Shown: piece after piece, positions 25,507-38,625 of the stretch
Position numbering within the stretch: position 1 is the first letter of the stretch
Layout: every line of letters begins with the position of its first letter
Assembly: GCA_037951165.1 (NCBI GenBank)
Contig: JBBDHG010000133.1
Coordinates: 141,001-205,000, forward strand
Length of the DNA: 64,000 nt
From: Lophius americanus
Taxonomy: Eukaryota; Chordata; Actinopteri; Lophiiformes; Lophiidae
Direction of reading: 5' to 3'
Notes under the pieces: generated by a model
Databases searched by the model: none
Told to the model about the DNA's origin: nothing
What the model saw: only the letters and a program-made list of their open reading frames with translations
Program-made: the position numbers and the translations under genes

Positions 25507-28500
25507 CTGTGAGAGCAACAAAAAGGAAAAATAATCATCTTTGTTAAACATCTATTAACAAATAGCTCACATGTTGTCCAGTTTTTTAAATAAAAAATCT
25601 TTAAAAAACATTTTTATGTTGCAGGAAATGTCTTCCTTTAGGACAAAACCATTGAACGTATAAAATCTGGCCCGGTGCTTATGTCTTTACAAGTAGAGTC
25701 CCATTGCCTAATCTTATGGTCCACCTACCCCCTTGTGACTTTTAATCAAAACAATCCTGTTTGCGTGCTTCATTCAGAAAAGTCATGAAATGCCTTCCGC
25801 TGTGTGATTGGTAGGAACCAATAACTAAACACATAAGGGGTTTCCTTTGGGCTGAAACTGCACAGGCAAGAGTACTGTTAACAGGAAGACTAATTCACTT
25901 AGACACTACCATTACAATGGTTAGTATGAGCTCTCAGCTCCCTATTGCCAAGCCCATGTCTGCACAATGCTAAACTGTGCTCCAGCAAGGCAGAGTCCAT
26001 GCTAAAGATACATAAGAGCAAAAAGGCAAAAACAAAAAAACATAAAGGCCTTGGCTGCAGTCCACAGTGGATTCAGTTGGAATGAGTGGCTTTGACAACC
26101 TCAGTACACTCATAAGGCAAAACCTAAGCAGCTAAGCTAAAGACATAATGGTCTTTCATTGGTACATGTATGATGCTAAATGCTATCAAGCAGTGACTAC
26201 GTATGACAGGCCCTGTAAACAGAGCCAGACCTATGACCACTCGTTCAGCCAGGTTAAACAGACACACACAGAAAGAGAGAGAAAAAACATAAACAAATGC
26301 TAAAGAAGGCCAAATACCGTTTGCCCATTTTGCTTCTCATAAACCCCGAACCAGGCAGCATGTTAAGGCTTACGAAAAAGACGAGGAACCCAAAAGAAAA
26401 AGTTGTATATTTCCCTCTCAGATAAACATTTCATGGCTGTGTTCTATTTCCCACCGAGGCTGCTGCCAAGCGTCTGGCAGTGGTGCTGGTATGGTTAAAG
26501 GGTGAACAACATGAACACATCATAAGAACTTCAGACGCTCCATGCTGGGACACAGACATGGCTTGCATCTCAAGAGGCTAAATCAACTTCCAGTGTTTGT
26601 CTCCTCCGATTTGATTTCACCTGTCCACAGACCAGCACAGATTACGCCGAGGACAGGAAGTACTGCTTGCGGGATGGACCCATTAACTGTAGTAGTGAGC
26701 TTTGACTGACATGTGGTTTGGCTCCTTTCAAACCCCTGAAGTGTGTACTTGTGTTTGTGTGTCAGCCTGGATTTGTGCACATGTGTCTTAAATGTGCCAG
26801 TTGAGTGTCCATGCGTTGCGTGTGCGCTTAAGTGCCTGTGTCACGGAAATGCGGTCCCTAGGGTGAGCATCCAGACCCTCTTCATCACCATTATCATTAT
26901 CTTCATCAATCATCCTGTGAGTGGCGTTCTTAGAGACTGCAATGCACTAAACCACTGTTTTGGCCACACTCTGGTAATGCATTGAAAGGGGTAAGGTGGA
27001 GGCAGAGAAGTGGCTTAAGGAAAGAGACAGGGAGGCTTGAAGAGAAATAATGTGAGAGGGAACAAACGGACACTGAGGGGACTTTACGATAATGGTAAGA
27101 TTTTTTTTAAAAGGTTGGTTTGGGGCTTAAGGATTTTAGAAATTAAAGTCGAAAGGTCATGGAGAAATTGAACAGTGTTCAAGAAAAACAAAGTGAAGCG
27201 AAATCCTGTGTTTGTGACTAACATTCCCCACATCAACACAACTTGCAGGCTTTGCCCTCTTCATCCTCATCATGAGGTCAGATATCAGATACTGAGAGAA
27301 GTCCTAAGGCGATTAGCTGACCTCTGCCAACATGGTTTGTTGTTGCATGTGCTCTTGGGAGAGCGACAAGATTAACGGCTATGATGACATTATTTGACAC
27401 CCTTTGGACATTTTATTCTAAAGAAATGACTCTTTAGGAAATCTGCAAATTTGAACTTAGGGAAAGTCTTTTATTTAACCAGCATTTAATGTATTTAAAT
27501 TTCGCACTGTTTGAGATTTATTCCTAAAATGTAACACAGTCAATCTGTTCAGATTTATGAGTTTTTGTGTTATTCCCCACAATCCCAGCAACTCTAATAA
27601 TTCTTTATTTTCACAGCATGTTCAGTCCTCCTAAAAAAGTTGAAATATCAATTTCAGAAAACTACTGTTTTATAAGTCAAAAACTGCTGTGGTAAAACGG
27701 TGCTGAATATACATTTTATAGGAAAAATATTTTTAAGTGCAGTGCAAAGGAGACTAATACGGGATACCGAACACTGACCCCCTGCAGTTCACTGTTTAAT
27801 TTGAAGCCTTCTTTGGTTACATGTGTTCTTAAGTACAATAGAACAATCCAGGTACTTGATAGCTCGATAGTATTATTTTAGCAAATTAGATGAGAAGCAC
27901 AACATTAAAAAAAATGACACAGAAGGGGTTCTTTTGGGATTAGAAGGTGGTTTCAAACGTTAAACCATGCTCCATGTTATTCTTTCCCAACTCAAAACTT
28001 CCATATGCTAAAAAAATATATAGCAAAAGTCTGAAAAAATTTGATGTAGATTAATTTGGTAGTTAACAAGATGAAAATTTTCACGTAGACATCCCCAATG
28101 TAAGATATAGCTTAAGTGGGGGATTCTTAGTGAAAAGTCCGATAATGGATGTCAGTCAGCCCTAGACTTTTAATACAGGTCTAAAAGGCTAAAATAATAT
28201 TAAAATCATATATCCTGTCTTTTCAAATATAAATGAAACATGCATGAACATAATTGTGTGCTTGTGAGAACGTGCATGTGCCGGGGAGGTATTAAGGATA
28301 GGGGAACCACAGTGCAGGTTTGACTCCAGATGACGCTGCATTGTCAAACATTTATAAAGTCGGTAAACCTGCAATAGTGTGTGTTAAGTAGTGCAGATGT
28401 GCAAATCTCGACTGAGGTGGAAATCCCCAGGTATCCATCTTAAATTCCGGAGCACGCTTTTGCAAGCTTGCATTTCATCTGTATTTTTTATATTGCTTTA

Positions 28501-29036
28501 AAGGCTTTTTATCAGCTGATGGAAAGACTGTGAAGTCCTCCGTCTCTGCAGTTAGCGATTTTTAGGGACACAGCATCAACGGAGAATCACGTATGTAACT
28601 GCGCATGAACACATATGTGCGGATGAATATGTAACACTGTGCCAATACCTCAACAGTCTTCAAACGCAAATATTAATTCTATCCTCGGGCCGTTTGGATA
28701 TGAAACGAGAGAAGTTAGCCTAGGCGAGGTGAGTGGTACATGAAATAATCCCACACACATATCCCATCGATCAAATACATTAATTTCACAACTGTCCCCT
28801 TCAGGCTCCTTATCTAACTCTGGCTGAGCAGGGTGTTACGGAGCTGACAGCGGAGAAGCAGTAGAGAAGAGAGGGATCATTTTGTGCTACTGAGTGTGAC
28901 CACAACTGAATGGGTTAGAAAATCTGGAAAATGTATCAACCTTAAAACCATGAAAATAAGAGTCTATAATATGCCAAATTTTTTGAAAGAAGCCTGTGCC
29001 TTAAGCTGCATTGACTGCATGCACATTTATATTTAC
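25507..29036 (-). other. Last intron of the erc2-like gene
   Basis: About 3.5 kb bounded by a GT donor at 29035-29036 and an AG acceptor at 25507-25508 on the minus strand. I see no further exon, transposon or RNA gene inside. It is ordinary AT-rich intronic sequence with short A/T runs. Confidence 0.75.
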
Positions 29037-29198
29037 CTGGTCCATAGGGTGTCGGTGGTTAAGATGGGTGGGTCCTCTTGGGAGGCTTCGGTGATGCGCG
29101 TTTGCTGGATGATAGTAATGAGAATGTTGAGGATGATGTTGAGGGTGGACATGATCTTCCTCATAGTTGTCTGCTATCAGCTTCATTCTGCTCTGAGT
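29037..29198 (-). CDS. erc2: ELKS/ERC/CAST His-rich linker exon (probably erc2)
   Basis: Second-last coding exon: 162 nt, exactly 54 codons, phase 0 at both ends. It opens TQSRMKLIADNYEEDH, matching the family stretch that directly follows LKQQ. It continues with a histidine-rich segment (12 His in 54 residues, with Pro, Gln and Tyr) and closes NHRHPMDQ, comparable to the mammalian ERC2 segment ending SPDQ. In mammalian ERC2 this place holds a nearly pure histidine run; here the run is broken into HxH and HH pairs. The acceptor is a pyrimidine tract ending cggcag (29199 upwards) and the donor is CAG|gtaaat (29031-29036), a near-consensus site. Without splicing at this donor the frame runs into the intron and stops after 11 residues (VNINVHAVNAA). 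The histidine richness favours erc2 over erc1, whose equivalent exon is not His-rich as far as I recall. Confidence 0.88.
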
Positions 29199-29940
29199 CT
29201 GCCGAAAAAAGAGACAAACAACAGAAATTATGTTGAAAAACTAAATCGGACTTAAACTAGGACATCAACTTCAGCAAGATTGCTTATTTTTTTTATAAAA
29301 TAATCCCGGTGTCTCACGGGGATTAGGGCGAAGGATTCTTAGAAGGGGGAATAAGTTATGCAGCTGACAACATTTGACAGATCAAAAATGGATTGAGTGA
29401 GTCAGCTAGACTGATGAAAATGATGTTAGTATGTGAAAAGTCTTCCATTTACATTTTATCATTTAACTGAATTAGAGTCCAGGTAGTGAAAACAGTTAAT
29501 GAGTGTTTCATGTAGCCTAAAGCCAAAGGTGTTCTGGCCCGCGTTAAGCATTCTCAGTTTAGATGTCACTGATTAAAATTATCCTCAAATATGCATGCCT
29601 TCCAGTTAGAAGACTGTGTCTTATTTGTTTGTGCGTTTTACTATGCAACCATGTGTGTTTATGAGACGGTTTGCGGAAGAGGCTGTCGTCCTGCCAACAC
29701 CATTGCTTTGGAGAGAGATAACAGACTATGCTGACTAATGTTAACAACTAGCCTAAATCCAATGAGGCCAGCTGTGTCTGAGATGGACAGAGACAGAGAG
29801 GGTGCAGAAGCATTGACAGACTGAACTTTATCCTGTTAACTGCAGATACTTCCCCTGAGGCCGGACATAACTGCTAAGCAGGGGGTGGGATTGTGTGTGG
29901 GATAAAGATGACTGAAATATGAAAACACAGTAATCAAAAT

Positions 29941-30001
29941 ATTGGACCCGTTCTCATTCAGTTGAATGGGAACTGTGCGTACACTTTTGACTGGTACTGT
30001 A
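29941..30001 (+). mobile_element. Lone right terminus of a Tc1-like transposon
   Basis: The segment runs from ATTGGACCCGTTCTCATTCA through GTTGAATGGG to CACTTTTGACTGGTACTGTA. It matches the right end of a fish Tc1-like family that ends 'CCAAACTTTTGACTGGTACTGTA'. No partner terminus or transposase sequence is visible within several kb, so only about 60 bp survive. Confidence 0.75.
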
Positions 30002-30296
30002 TCTCCCATCAAAAATGCTGTGGCTTTCCCGGCAAATAAGAGACAGCTGTGGCAGGAAGAGACTAAAAGCCTGAGTCAGCTGTGAAGATAGGAGGGAGAT
30101 GGTGTTACAGTAGTCCATGGCCTAGGGACATACTGCTGAGATAAGGAGCTGAAGCCTAATAACGGAGGAAACGAGGCAGTCAGGATCACAGGAGAGGATG
30201 TGGCTGGTATAAAAGAGGTTAGCAATTAGTTTAAATTGGACAAGAGCTGCTTAGATAAGGTGAGAACATTGACACAGTAGGGAGAGGAACAGTGAG

Positions 30297-30465
<169 letters not shown>

Positions 30466-31509
30466 ATGAATGGTGAGTGATGGAGGAGTGCTCAGACAGA
30501 TACCAGACCTGTCGTTAGAGCAGTTAAAGGCTAGGTCGAGGTGTAAGGCCCTCCTTGACTTCAGGTGTTGACACTCACAGGTGTGACTGGGTGGGGCTGG
30601 CTTCAATGCAGCAGTTACTGAGCTCACACTTGTCATTGAGGCATTGAGACAATTACTATCATATGCATTGCAGCTGATGGAACTGCTGTACCGCTACACA
30701 CTACAGGCTGCGGACACAGTGCCTAATAATGACTTTCAATTCTCACAGAAAAATATTTTCAAAGCCAAGTTGTAGCTGAAAGACCAAGGGCGAATGTGAA
30801 TTAATCGTTTCAATTAATTGTATCACATCCATATTTGGTGCACATGATTGATATATATTGACCTTGGACGATGAACATACACCAATGAATCAATGATGTG
30901 ATGAGATGCTTCTGGAAGAGTCCAACTTTTAGGACAGGGCAGCTCACATACAGTAATCTAGTTTATTTTAAACAGACATGTAGACAGAATTTCTTCCTCA
31001 GTCCATGTTTCTGACTGATGTCTGAGTATTAAGCATCTTTCTGGTGGAATGTGTCTTTTAATTATTAATAATTTAGTTTTTTTCTGAGTGAAAGGTTGAG
31101 AAATGGCCCTCAGACAAGCTAGTAGACCAAGACACTTGGAATAGACACAGATGGAACTGCTGTAGAGGAAGATCCCTCATTGACTTCTCTAACCATAACA
31201 GATCTGGTCTCCACTATATATGTATGCAGCAAGTTGGCCATGTGCATTTATCAAAACGCAGCTTCTGGTGTAAACATGGCAGGAACAATCTCAGTGCTGT
31301 GCTCACAGCTGTATCCCAAACCTCAATCCAGGCTGTCTGTAAATCACAAGCCTGTCCTGATTAGAACAGAGATCTGTTAACACAAATGGACACAGTGGGC
31401 TGACAAGAAATGACTTAAACAAACAGGCAGCTGAGGAAACTCTGTGCAACACTTGTGCATACTCCTCCAATCAGGTCTCTGAGTGCTTTTGTAACATTAG
31501 CAACATTAC

Positions 31510-31558
31510 CGTTGGTAATGGAATGGTAATGCAGCAACATTACCATTCCATCCCAACG
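31510..31558. repeat. Strong hairpin (20 paired bases)
   Basis: ATGGAATGGTAATG (31518-31531) pairs perfectly with 31538-31551 across a 6-base loop (CAGCAA). After a small internal bulge, CGTTGG (31510-31515) pairs with 31553-31558. Flanking DNA gives no transposon signature. Confidence 0.9.
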
Positions 31559-32944
31559 TAAATACGCAGTTTATGCCCTCCAAGCAGTTAATTATTTTTC
31601 ACAAGCCATTCTAAAAGACACAACCTCGAAAATGCAAATTATGTTGTTCAGGATTGAGATAGAAGAGAATATAAGGGTAAAAAGAGAGAGTTACAAAAAA
31701 TGGCCAACTCTCAGAACTCCAAATTCATCTTTTCTCCGCTTCAAAGCTTCCACGCCACGGTCATCCATCACAAAGATAGAACCACATGGATTGCGAGTAT
31801 TCCCGCATGGGGACACATTTGTTCTGACTCTCTCTCCGTGAAGTCTAAACCCTGCCCTCTTGATATGTAAGTTTCTTTGTATGTGTGTGCAGAAGAAGGC
31901 CCATGCCTCAAAGGGACGTAAAGTGTCAGAAAAAGGAAAGTTTTTCTTAGACCGGCAGCTTTAGACACACGCATGCGATCGTTCCAAAAGAGGGATGTGG
32001 GGAGGTCACACAGAGCATTGCTATCTGTAAATCTATCTGCTGTCTAGGGATCAGCTTTCTCCGATGAGACTGAGTCCCATAATTCTTCGGCATTTCCTGG
32101 TCAGTTCCTTTCTGCCATTGGCTGTTGAGAACCTGAGGAAGGCAACCTATCTTGAAATGCATGTCAATAGGTCAGAAGACAGAGAACCTGTGTGTGTCAG
32201 GCCGAACAACGTAACCTCCAAGGTTCTCAGTGTGAGGAATGGAAGGACCCAAAGAAATACAAAAGCTGCCTATATGAACACTTTACATCACAGCCTGAAA
32301 ATTATTTTTAGATGACCCAAACTTTTAGTTAGGTGCAAAAATGATTCTATAATTTGAGTACGAAAATTCCTCAATGCACTGTGTGGATGTCAAAAGTGTC
32401 TTAACAGTTAATGTCAGGATGAAAAAGTGAAATTTGTCTAAATGTCCCCATGAGGTATCATTACCAGACATCAAACTGGTCCACGTGATTGTGCTGTGGG
32501 AAAAAGCAGAAATCCTTATCCGCATGTTTACTATAAGTAACAGCCTTTCATCTTCGCAAATAAACCCCCCATACACTGTACTGATCAAAAAAAGTGTGTA
32601 GCCCAAGAACATTTCTTCATAAAGAGCATGATATGTATATTATAAAAAGTTGTGTTCAGAAAGGATGTTTTTAAAAAAAATCTTAATATACTGTTCCTTT
32701 TGAGTCTCACTTATTTTTTAATATTTTTTATTATAAATGGGCTATTATAAATACAGTACAAGGCTACTAGCTCAATCAGTTCTACACAATTGTGGCCAAC
32801 AAGAAAGGAACCAATCCCACTGTAAAATTAGGATAAATAACAACCGGCCTCATTTTCAAAACGTCAAAGAACCTGTCTCCAAATCTGACAACAAAATATA
32901 TTGTTATGTTTTCAGGGTTTTTCTATTATTTTTCTTCTGTTCCT

Positions 32945-34390
32945 TTGTGACAGCGTGGTGTTCAAGAAGTCCCTTTCCCCAGCAATACGCCCCAGCTCAT
33001 TGAGGCATTTCCAGGCCAAATGAGATACATAATCCCTGCAGCGATTTCTGGGTCTACACCAGGGTCTCATACCGGTTAGATGTGAGAAGGGATCCTCCAA
33101 AGGGAGGAGTCCTGGAAGCATCCTAAATCAGATGCCTGTACCTACTCAACTGGCATCGACAGAAAAGAGCAGCGCTCTACTCTGAGCTACCTCTGGATGA
33201 CTGAGCTTTGTCGCTACCCAGAGCTCATGACTATAGGTAAGGTTTGGAATGTGGATATACTGGTAAATTGGAAGCTTTGCCTAGCGACTCAGCTCTCTCT
33301 AGCCCACAACGGACCGATAAACCCAAATTACTGCTGATGCTCACCAAACAACCAAACCGTCACTCACTCCATTTTTCCAGAAACTTAGAAAAGGGACAAT
33401 CCTGGTGGAGTACTGCACCCACTGAGAAAATGTTTGACTTATGCAGAGGAAACAAACACAACTCCCACACTGATTATACAGTGACCAGATGGCTCTTAGC
33501 AATGTCCCCCCGATACCCTATATTCTTGCACTACCCCACACTGGTCTCCCAGCGGACATTGTCATAGGCCTTCTCCAAATCCATAAAACACATGTAAATT
33601 GGGTGGGCAAATTTCGATGACCCCACTTGCAACCCTTCCCATGACCCATTTAAAAGAAGGAAAAATTGGTCCACAAACAGGACGGAATCCGCATCATGCC
33701 TCTGAAATTGAGGTTCGATTATTGGTCTGAGACTCTTCTCCAGAATCTTGGAGCAAACTTCCTCAGGAGAACTCAGAAGTGGGATGCCCCCATAACCAGA
33801 ACACAACCTCTGGATCCCCTTTTTAAAAAGTGGCACACCCACCCCAGTCTGCCATTGTGTCCGTCAGCCATGTGACATTGAATGGTGCCTCACCATTAGG
33901 GAACTTCTATCTACCTCAGCAACTTCTGGGAAGGATATACATGCCATATGTCCAAGACAAATGACTGCATATCTAATGATATGAACACAAAGTCCTTCAT
34001 AAACCATTGGCATAAGGTGACCTGGTATTATTTAACAGTTTGTTAAGACCCTACAAGTTCTGTAATTTCCCACATGGGCATTAAAATCCCCCTAGAACTA
34101 TATGGTCCCAAGATGGTACCCTCTCTAGGACATTACCTCAAGACTCCAAGAAGGCCGGATACTGTTAACTGCTGTTTGGTACCTGACCGTAAAGGAGAGC
34201 CCAACTTCATCTTATTGACAATGCTTATCTCCAGCAGAAAATTTAGTTCCACACCAGAGTAATGACATTCCAAGTACCTAGAACCAGTCGGATATGCCAC
34301 CCATACTTTTTTGCACACGAACGAAAAGTCAATCACTGCAGGTAGTGAGCCTACAGGGTGGTGACTGATGAAGCTTCTTCGGGGTGATTC
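32945..34390 (-). mobile_element. Degenerate fish LINE with reverse-transcriptase remnant
   Basis: On the minus strand, 33842-33531 is an open frame with the order typical of a non-LTR reverse transcriptase. It shows VPLFKKG, then YGGIPLLSSPEEV (normally NYRGITLLS), KILEKSLRPIIEPQ, and CFMDLEKAYDNV, the catalytic motif A with its Asp. Downstream, 33300-32945 matches the last coding part and 3' end of an abundant fish LINE (for example CAGATGCCTGTACCTACTCA, GCTCATGACTATAGGTAAGG). Upstream, 34030-34260 resembles its endonuclease-region sequence. Internal deletions and stops are frequent; motif C is not seen. It lies inside the erc2-like intron in the gene's sense direction. It shares its 3' region with the fragment at 21370-21605. 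The exact clade is not assigned. Confidence 0.82.
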
Positions 34391-34529
34391 AAGCCAAGCC
34401 CCATTGACCAGGGCAAGGCACTACATGCTTGTCAACAAGCTCCTCTCCAAGGTCTGGCTGCTGAAGAATGCAGAGTGGGGTGTAACAGCTCACTACAGCC
34501 TATTCATTGGCTTTTGAAACAGTTTTGTA

Positions 34530-34645
34530 CTGATGTCAAAGTCAATGTGACAACCACACCTTCGTACAGCCCTCTCTGCTGCTGTAATATTGCAATTTCC
34601 CCATTGTGGGACTAATAAAGGCTATCTATCTATCTATCTACTCAG
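34530..34645 (+). mobile_element. LINE/SINE 3' tail with (CTAT)n
   Basis: Ends GCAATTTCCCCATTGTGGGA, then CTAATAAAGG, then CTATCTATCTATCTATCTA. This is the shared 3' tail of fish LINEs and the SINEs they mobilise, in plus orientation and opposite to the LINE beside it. The upstream limit is uncertain. Confidence 0.7.
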
Positions 34646-35690
34646 ATGGTCAAGACTTGTATGCATACGTGCTTGAGGATTTGAATGTTGGTAAACGCTT
34701 CCCACTCTTTGCCCATTCCTATCCTTCATTTTTCTCCTTTTTTGTCATCTCCAGGCCCAGAGGCCATATCATTACAATTAGAGCTCATCATATCATCAGG
34801 TGGACTGTAACTGCATCTTTCCCAAGGGGAAAACATGACGCATTCAATGGCGATAAACAGATAATAGGCTTTACATGAAATTCTTTGAAGAGAATTGCAC
34901 CCCCTAGGAAACTATTTACTGTTTACAAGACACAAAGTTCCCACTTAAATGCATGCCCAGTCACTGCATCTGTTGAGTTCTTAATGCAACATGTTTCCCA
35001 GAAGCCCCTGTGACTCAGTAAACCGTATATGTGGACTACCCGCTGTTGGCTCATTATCGTTAGCGTTCACGTAAGATCAGTCATTGATGTGGTCAGATCA
35101 GACAGTAATGACCCACATACTCTCATCAGCCTGGGGTGTTCTTGAGAGCCAGGGCAACATGGGCAATGGGGATGTGCACATAGGAATGTGTGTGAGTGTT
35201 TGCCGTGATTTGTTTTAACCAGATGATGTGAATCAGAAAGGTCCGTTGTTGACTCACCAAAAATGCCAACCTACATCTGTGACTTGAGAGGATCTAATAT
35301 GTCTGATTGCAATATGATTGTTAAAAGAAGAGCTTTTCCCATGTGTTTATGTTGCTGGATCTGAAATCACAGCTCCTGCTGTAGGCAGGGAAATCTACTC
35401 TGTTAACTATCAGGAATTGTTAGCACTCTATCTGTTTCTGGTTTTGAAGTTCAAAGGTCTTCCCAAGAGGCTGTTTTAGCGCAGACATGGCCTTCGCCAT
35501 CTGTAACAGGTTTGAATCTGGAATTTTGCCTTGACGCACGAAGCCAGAATCCGTTCTTAACAGTGACCGCAAAAGCCAGAATCCAATTGATTAATTTGCA
35601 GGCCAGTCAACCTTCAAGACAAGGATTTCTATAAATGTATTATTTATATGCACAAATAAAAAGCTTGGTGGTCGTGGCTGGTCGATGTAC

Positions 35691-35838
35691 CTGCTGTTTG
35701 AGCTGGTGCATGAGCCTGTCTTTCTCCCTCTTCAGAGCCATAACTTCCTCCTGGGCTTTTTTCCGTTTGGAGGAAGATAACTCCAGCAGGGCGATGTTAG
35801 CATCCTTCTCACTGATGGCAGCAAGCAGACCCTGCTGC
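35691..35838 (-). CDS. erc2: ELKS/ERC/CAST active-zone protein, coiled-coil exon (probably erc2)
   Basis: Third-last coding exon of an ELKS/Rab6-interacting/CAST family scaffold protein, which organises the presynaptic active zone by binding RIM, Munc13, Piccolo/Bassoon and liprin-alpha. Read on the minus strand, the first base completes a split codon and 49 codons follow without a stop. The peptide contains LLAAISEKDANIALLEL, a near-invariant stretch of the family, followed by a lysine/glutamate-rich coiled coil with EEVMALKREKDRL and ending LKQQ. VMALKREKDRL with a following His-rich exon suits ERC2 better than ERC1. The acceptor is a pyrimidine-rich tract ending ttcag at 35839-35858; the donor is CAG|gtacat at 35685-35690. 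The acceptor is followed at once by GCAGCAG, so the true start could be 35834 or 35831. The exon ends on a whole codon, joining the next exon in phase 0. No upstream exon is recognisable in the rest of the window. ERC1 is the main alternative identity. Confidence 0.88.
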
Positions 35839-38594
35839 CTGAAAGGATGAGAGTGAAAGAGAGGAGACGAAACAACATTTTAGAAGTTAGTCTGTATGTT
35901 TGTCTGTACAGTCAGGAAATACACAGGTGGACACACATAAGGCACACATTTGTTTGGCTAATGCAGATGTCACAGGAAACTCACCCGGTCCAGACATCTT
36001 TGAAGAGGTCTGCTAAGTGGTTTCTTAGTGGTCCCTCAATGTGACTCACGAGCGTGTAATAACGTAATGGTGTTTAATAGAGCAGCGCTGGGAGAACAGG
36101 ACATCTTTCCTGTCCCCGCTGGTTGCCACGGTGTGTGTGAGTGCCTGAATGTTTATGTGTGTGGGTGAGGGAACAGATGTCTGTCTACAGGTGCAGAGGA
36201 AATATACCGCTGAGTGTGATCAAACGATCAGCAAGACACATACGTAAACCCACAGGCCTCTAGAGAATACCTTACGTAACCCCTATGAGAAAAGCAAATT
36301 TGCGATGACTACCATTGACATCAAACAGGATGTCGTAAATCCGGTGTTTTGACAAACACATTCTATACACCAACTCTTGTAAATACACTCAGAAGCACAA
36401 ACATTTGCATGTAAAAAGCCAGGTACACACAACTTCTCTTGTATGGCCGGTGATCCCAGACACATTTTAAAACACACATGTATATATGGTACTTTGTATC
36501 TACAGGGCTCATCTGAATGATAACTAGTGGATGAACCTTGAACAAAACTGTAAAATGAAGAGTCGAAAAAAAATTATTTTAGGGCATCTAACCAGCGTAG
36601 TATGATAATGATAATGAATGATAATGTGTGGGTTTGTGCAAGGGGAGGAGTAAAAGAAGAAGAGGAGGAAGCGAGGACGAAATCAAAACCAATTTTGACT
36701 CAATTCACAATTGACCTGCACCGGAGTGTTTTTATTCCATTATGTTAGTCCCTCTAGAACTAACTCAATTGTAAAAATAAACATTCTGAACTCAAAATGA
36801 AGTACTGCTGGCCTGGGACGCATCATTACATGTTTTTTGTACAATTATCTGCATGCTACATCTGGATTCTGCGATTCAAGGACATTAACGTGCATGCTCA
36901 AGCATATGCTCGAGTGTTGTGCATACTTTTGTTAATATATGCAGATGGGGCAGTTACTCACTAATCCTTAAACATAGAATAAGACAAAAATTACACTTTT
37001 AGTCTCCTCTGAGCACCCATTGTTATTTCAGTTACTTTTAGCGTTCAATTTAATTCCACACACACATGCACTGAACTGCAATGGAACTGTACGAGATCAA
37101 GTGTTTCAGAGTGCAGGCTTATTCTGCCTGACCGGGCCATTACAATGTAAAATGGCTAAAATTACTCTTACAGTTAAATCTATGAATGCAGCAACAGATG
37201 GCTTTTTTTTCAAAAAATCCCTCCTTTTCATAGGGTCTTCATGTACATTCATTGGCTGACATGCGTAACAATTAATTATCAGAAAAATTGTAATCCCAGT
37301 TCCAATACTCTTCCTTTGACTGAGTGAAAAGACTGAAGAAGCACAGGTCCATATATGGGCACCACATGCAACACAATGTATCCATGTTCTTGAACAGTGT
37401 GTCAAAATAACAACTTGCCTGATGCTCATTTTAACACTAAAAAAATTCCAACATTGGTTCACATTCCAATTACCTCACACTCAAGAGTTTTTTCAGTTTT
37501 TCATTTTTTTTTGGTTGTTTCCAGCATCAATTACATGAAGATGTGAATTAATGTTGGTGTGTTTTGTTAAAACACTCATTAATCACATTAATTAAAGAAT
37601 AGAGTAAGCTGCATGGTTAAGGTCATTGACCCCAACTCAGTTTGAAAAGGAACGAAAAGGTATATAATCATCTGAGCTCATGTGAAAGAGACGGAGATCC
37701 ATCGCTCTCTGATCACCACCAAACTGTTAATATTACAGTGACAGACTCGCAGGTTATCCTACTGAATGTAATACCCCACTCTAAAATCTGTTGGCCCATA
37801 GTCATTCTGAGTCTGACGGAAGGAACCACTGTGGCTGACATTTTCGGTGCAAAGTAAATCACTTCCAGGCTCTAAACTGACACAGCAGATTACTGCGCTG
37901 TCTCCCTGTGGGGGCTCTCTGAGTGGTATTGCAGTATTTTGCTGAGTGATGTCTTCCTGAAACAATAAAAGCATGGGACATTATTTTGATTGGTTAGACT
38001 GTAAATTTTTTTCAAAGGCCTCCTAAATCAGCTGTTGTGGGTGCATGGTGCACGTGTTTACTGATTAGTGTAATTAGAATCTTTTGAACCTGAATTACAT
38101 TGGAATATTTAATCAGGTCTAATTTGTTTGGCCATTTGGCCTTTGCTGTGGAATAGTCTTGCAAAAGGCATGAGTGTAGCAGACAGGATTCATCTATCAC
38201 CCACAAGCACACAGAAGACAAATGCTTGAACTGGATCTGCTGGCTGATTTTGAGAGGGTGAACCCTCTCTCCTCCCACTCCTACTTTCTCACTCCGTGCT
38301 TAACTTCGACTTGGCATGTCCTGGGAAAACAAAGGATTATCTTAATTTCCCTCCTGATTGAAAGGGCAACAATGAAATGGTTTTTCATGACAGACTTGTA
38401 ATTAGTCTTCGTAAAAGTCAGACCCCCATGCACTGAGACGTCACGAGGCATTCCAATAAAAGCATAAATAAATCCCACGGCGGGATCTTCTGTGTCAAAA
38501 ATCTTATCCACTTTAGTTTGTCTCCGGTTCCAGATAAAAGTATTTTAGCTGACTATATAAACACGATGCTCCCGTAAGAAGGTGTTCAATTATT

Positions 38595-38625
38595 TATACA
38601 TATATAATTATATATATATATATAG
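38595..38625. repeat. (TA)n microsatellite
   Basis: Imperfect then pure TA run, ending in TAGATG. Confidence 0.85.
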
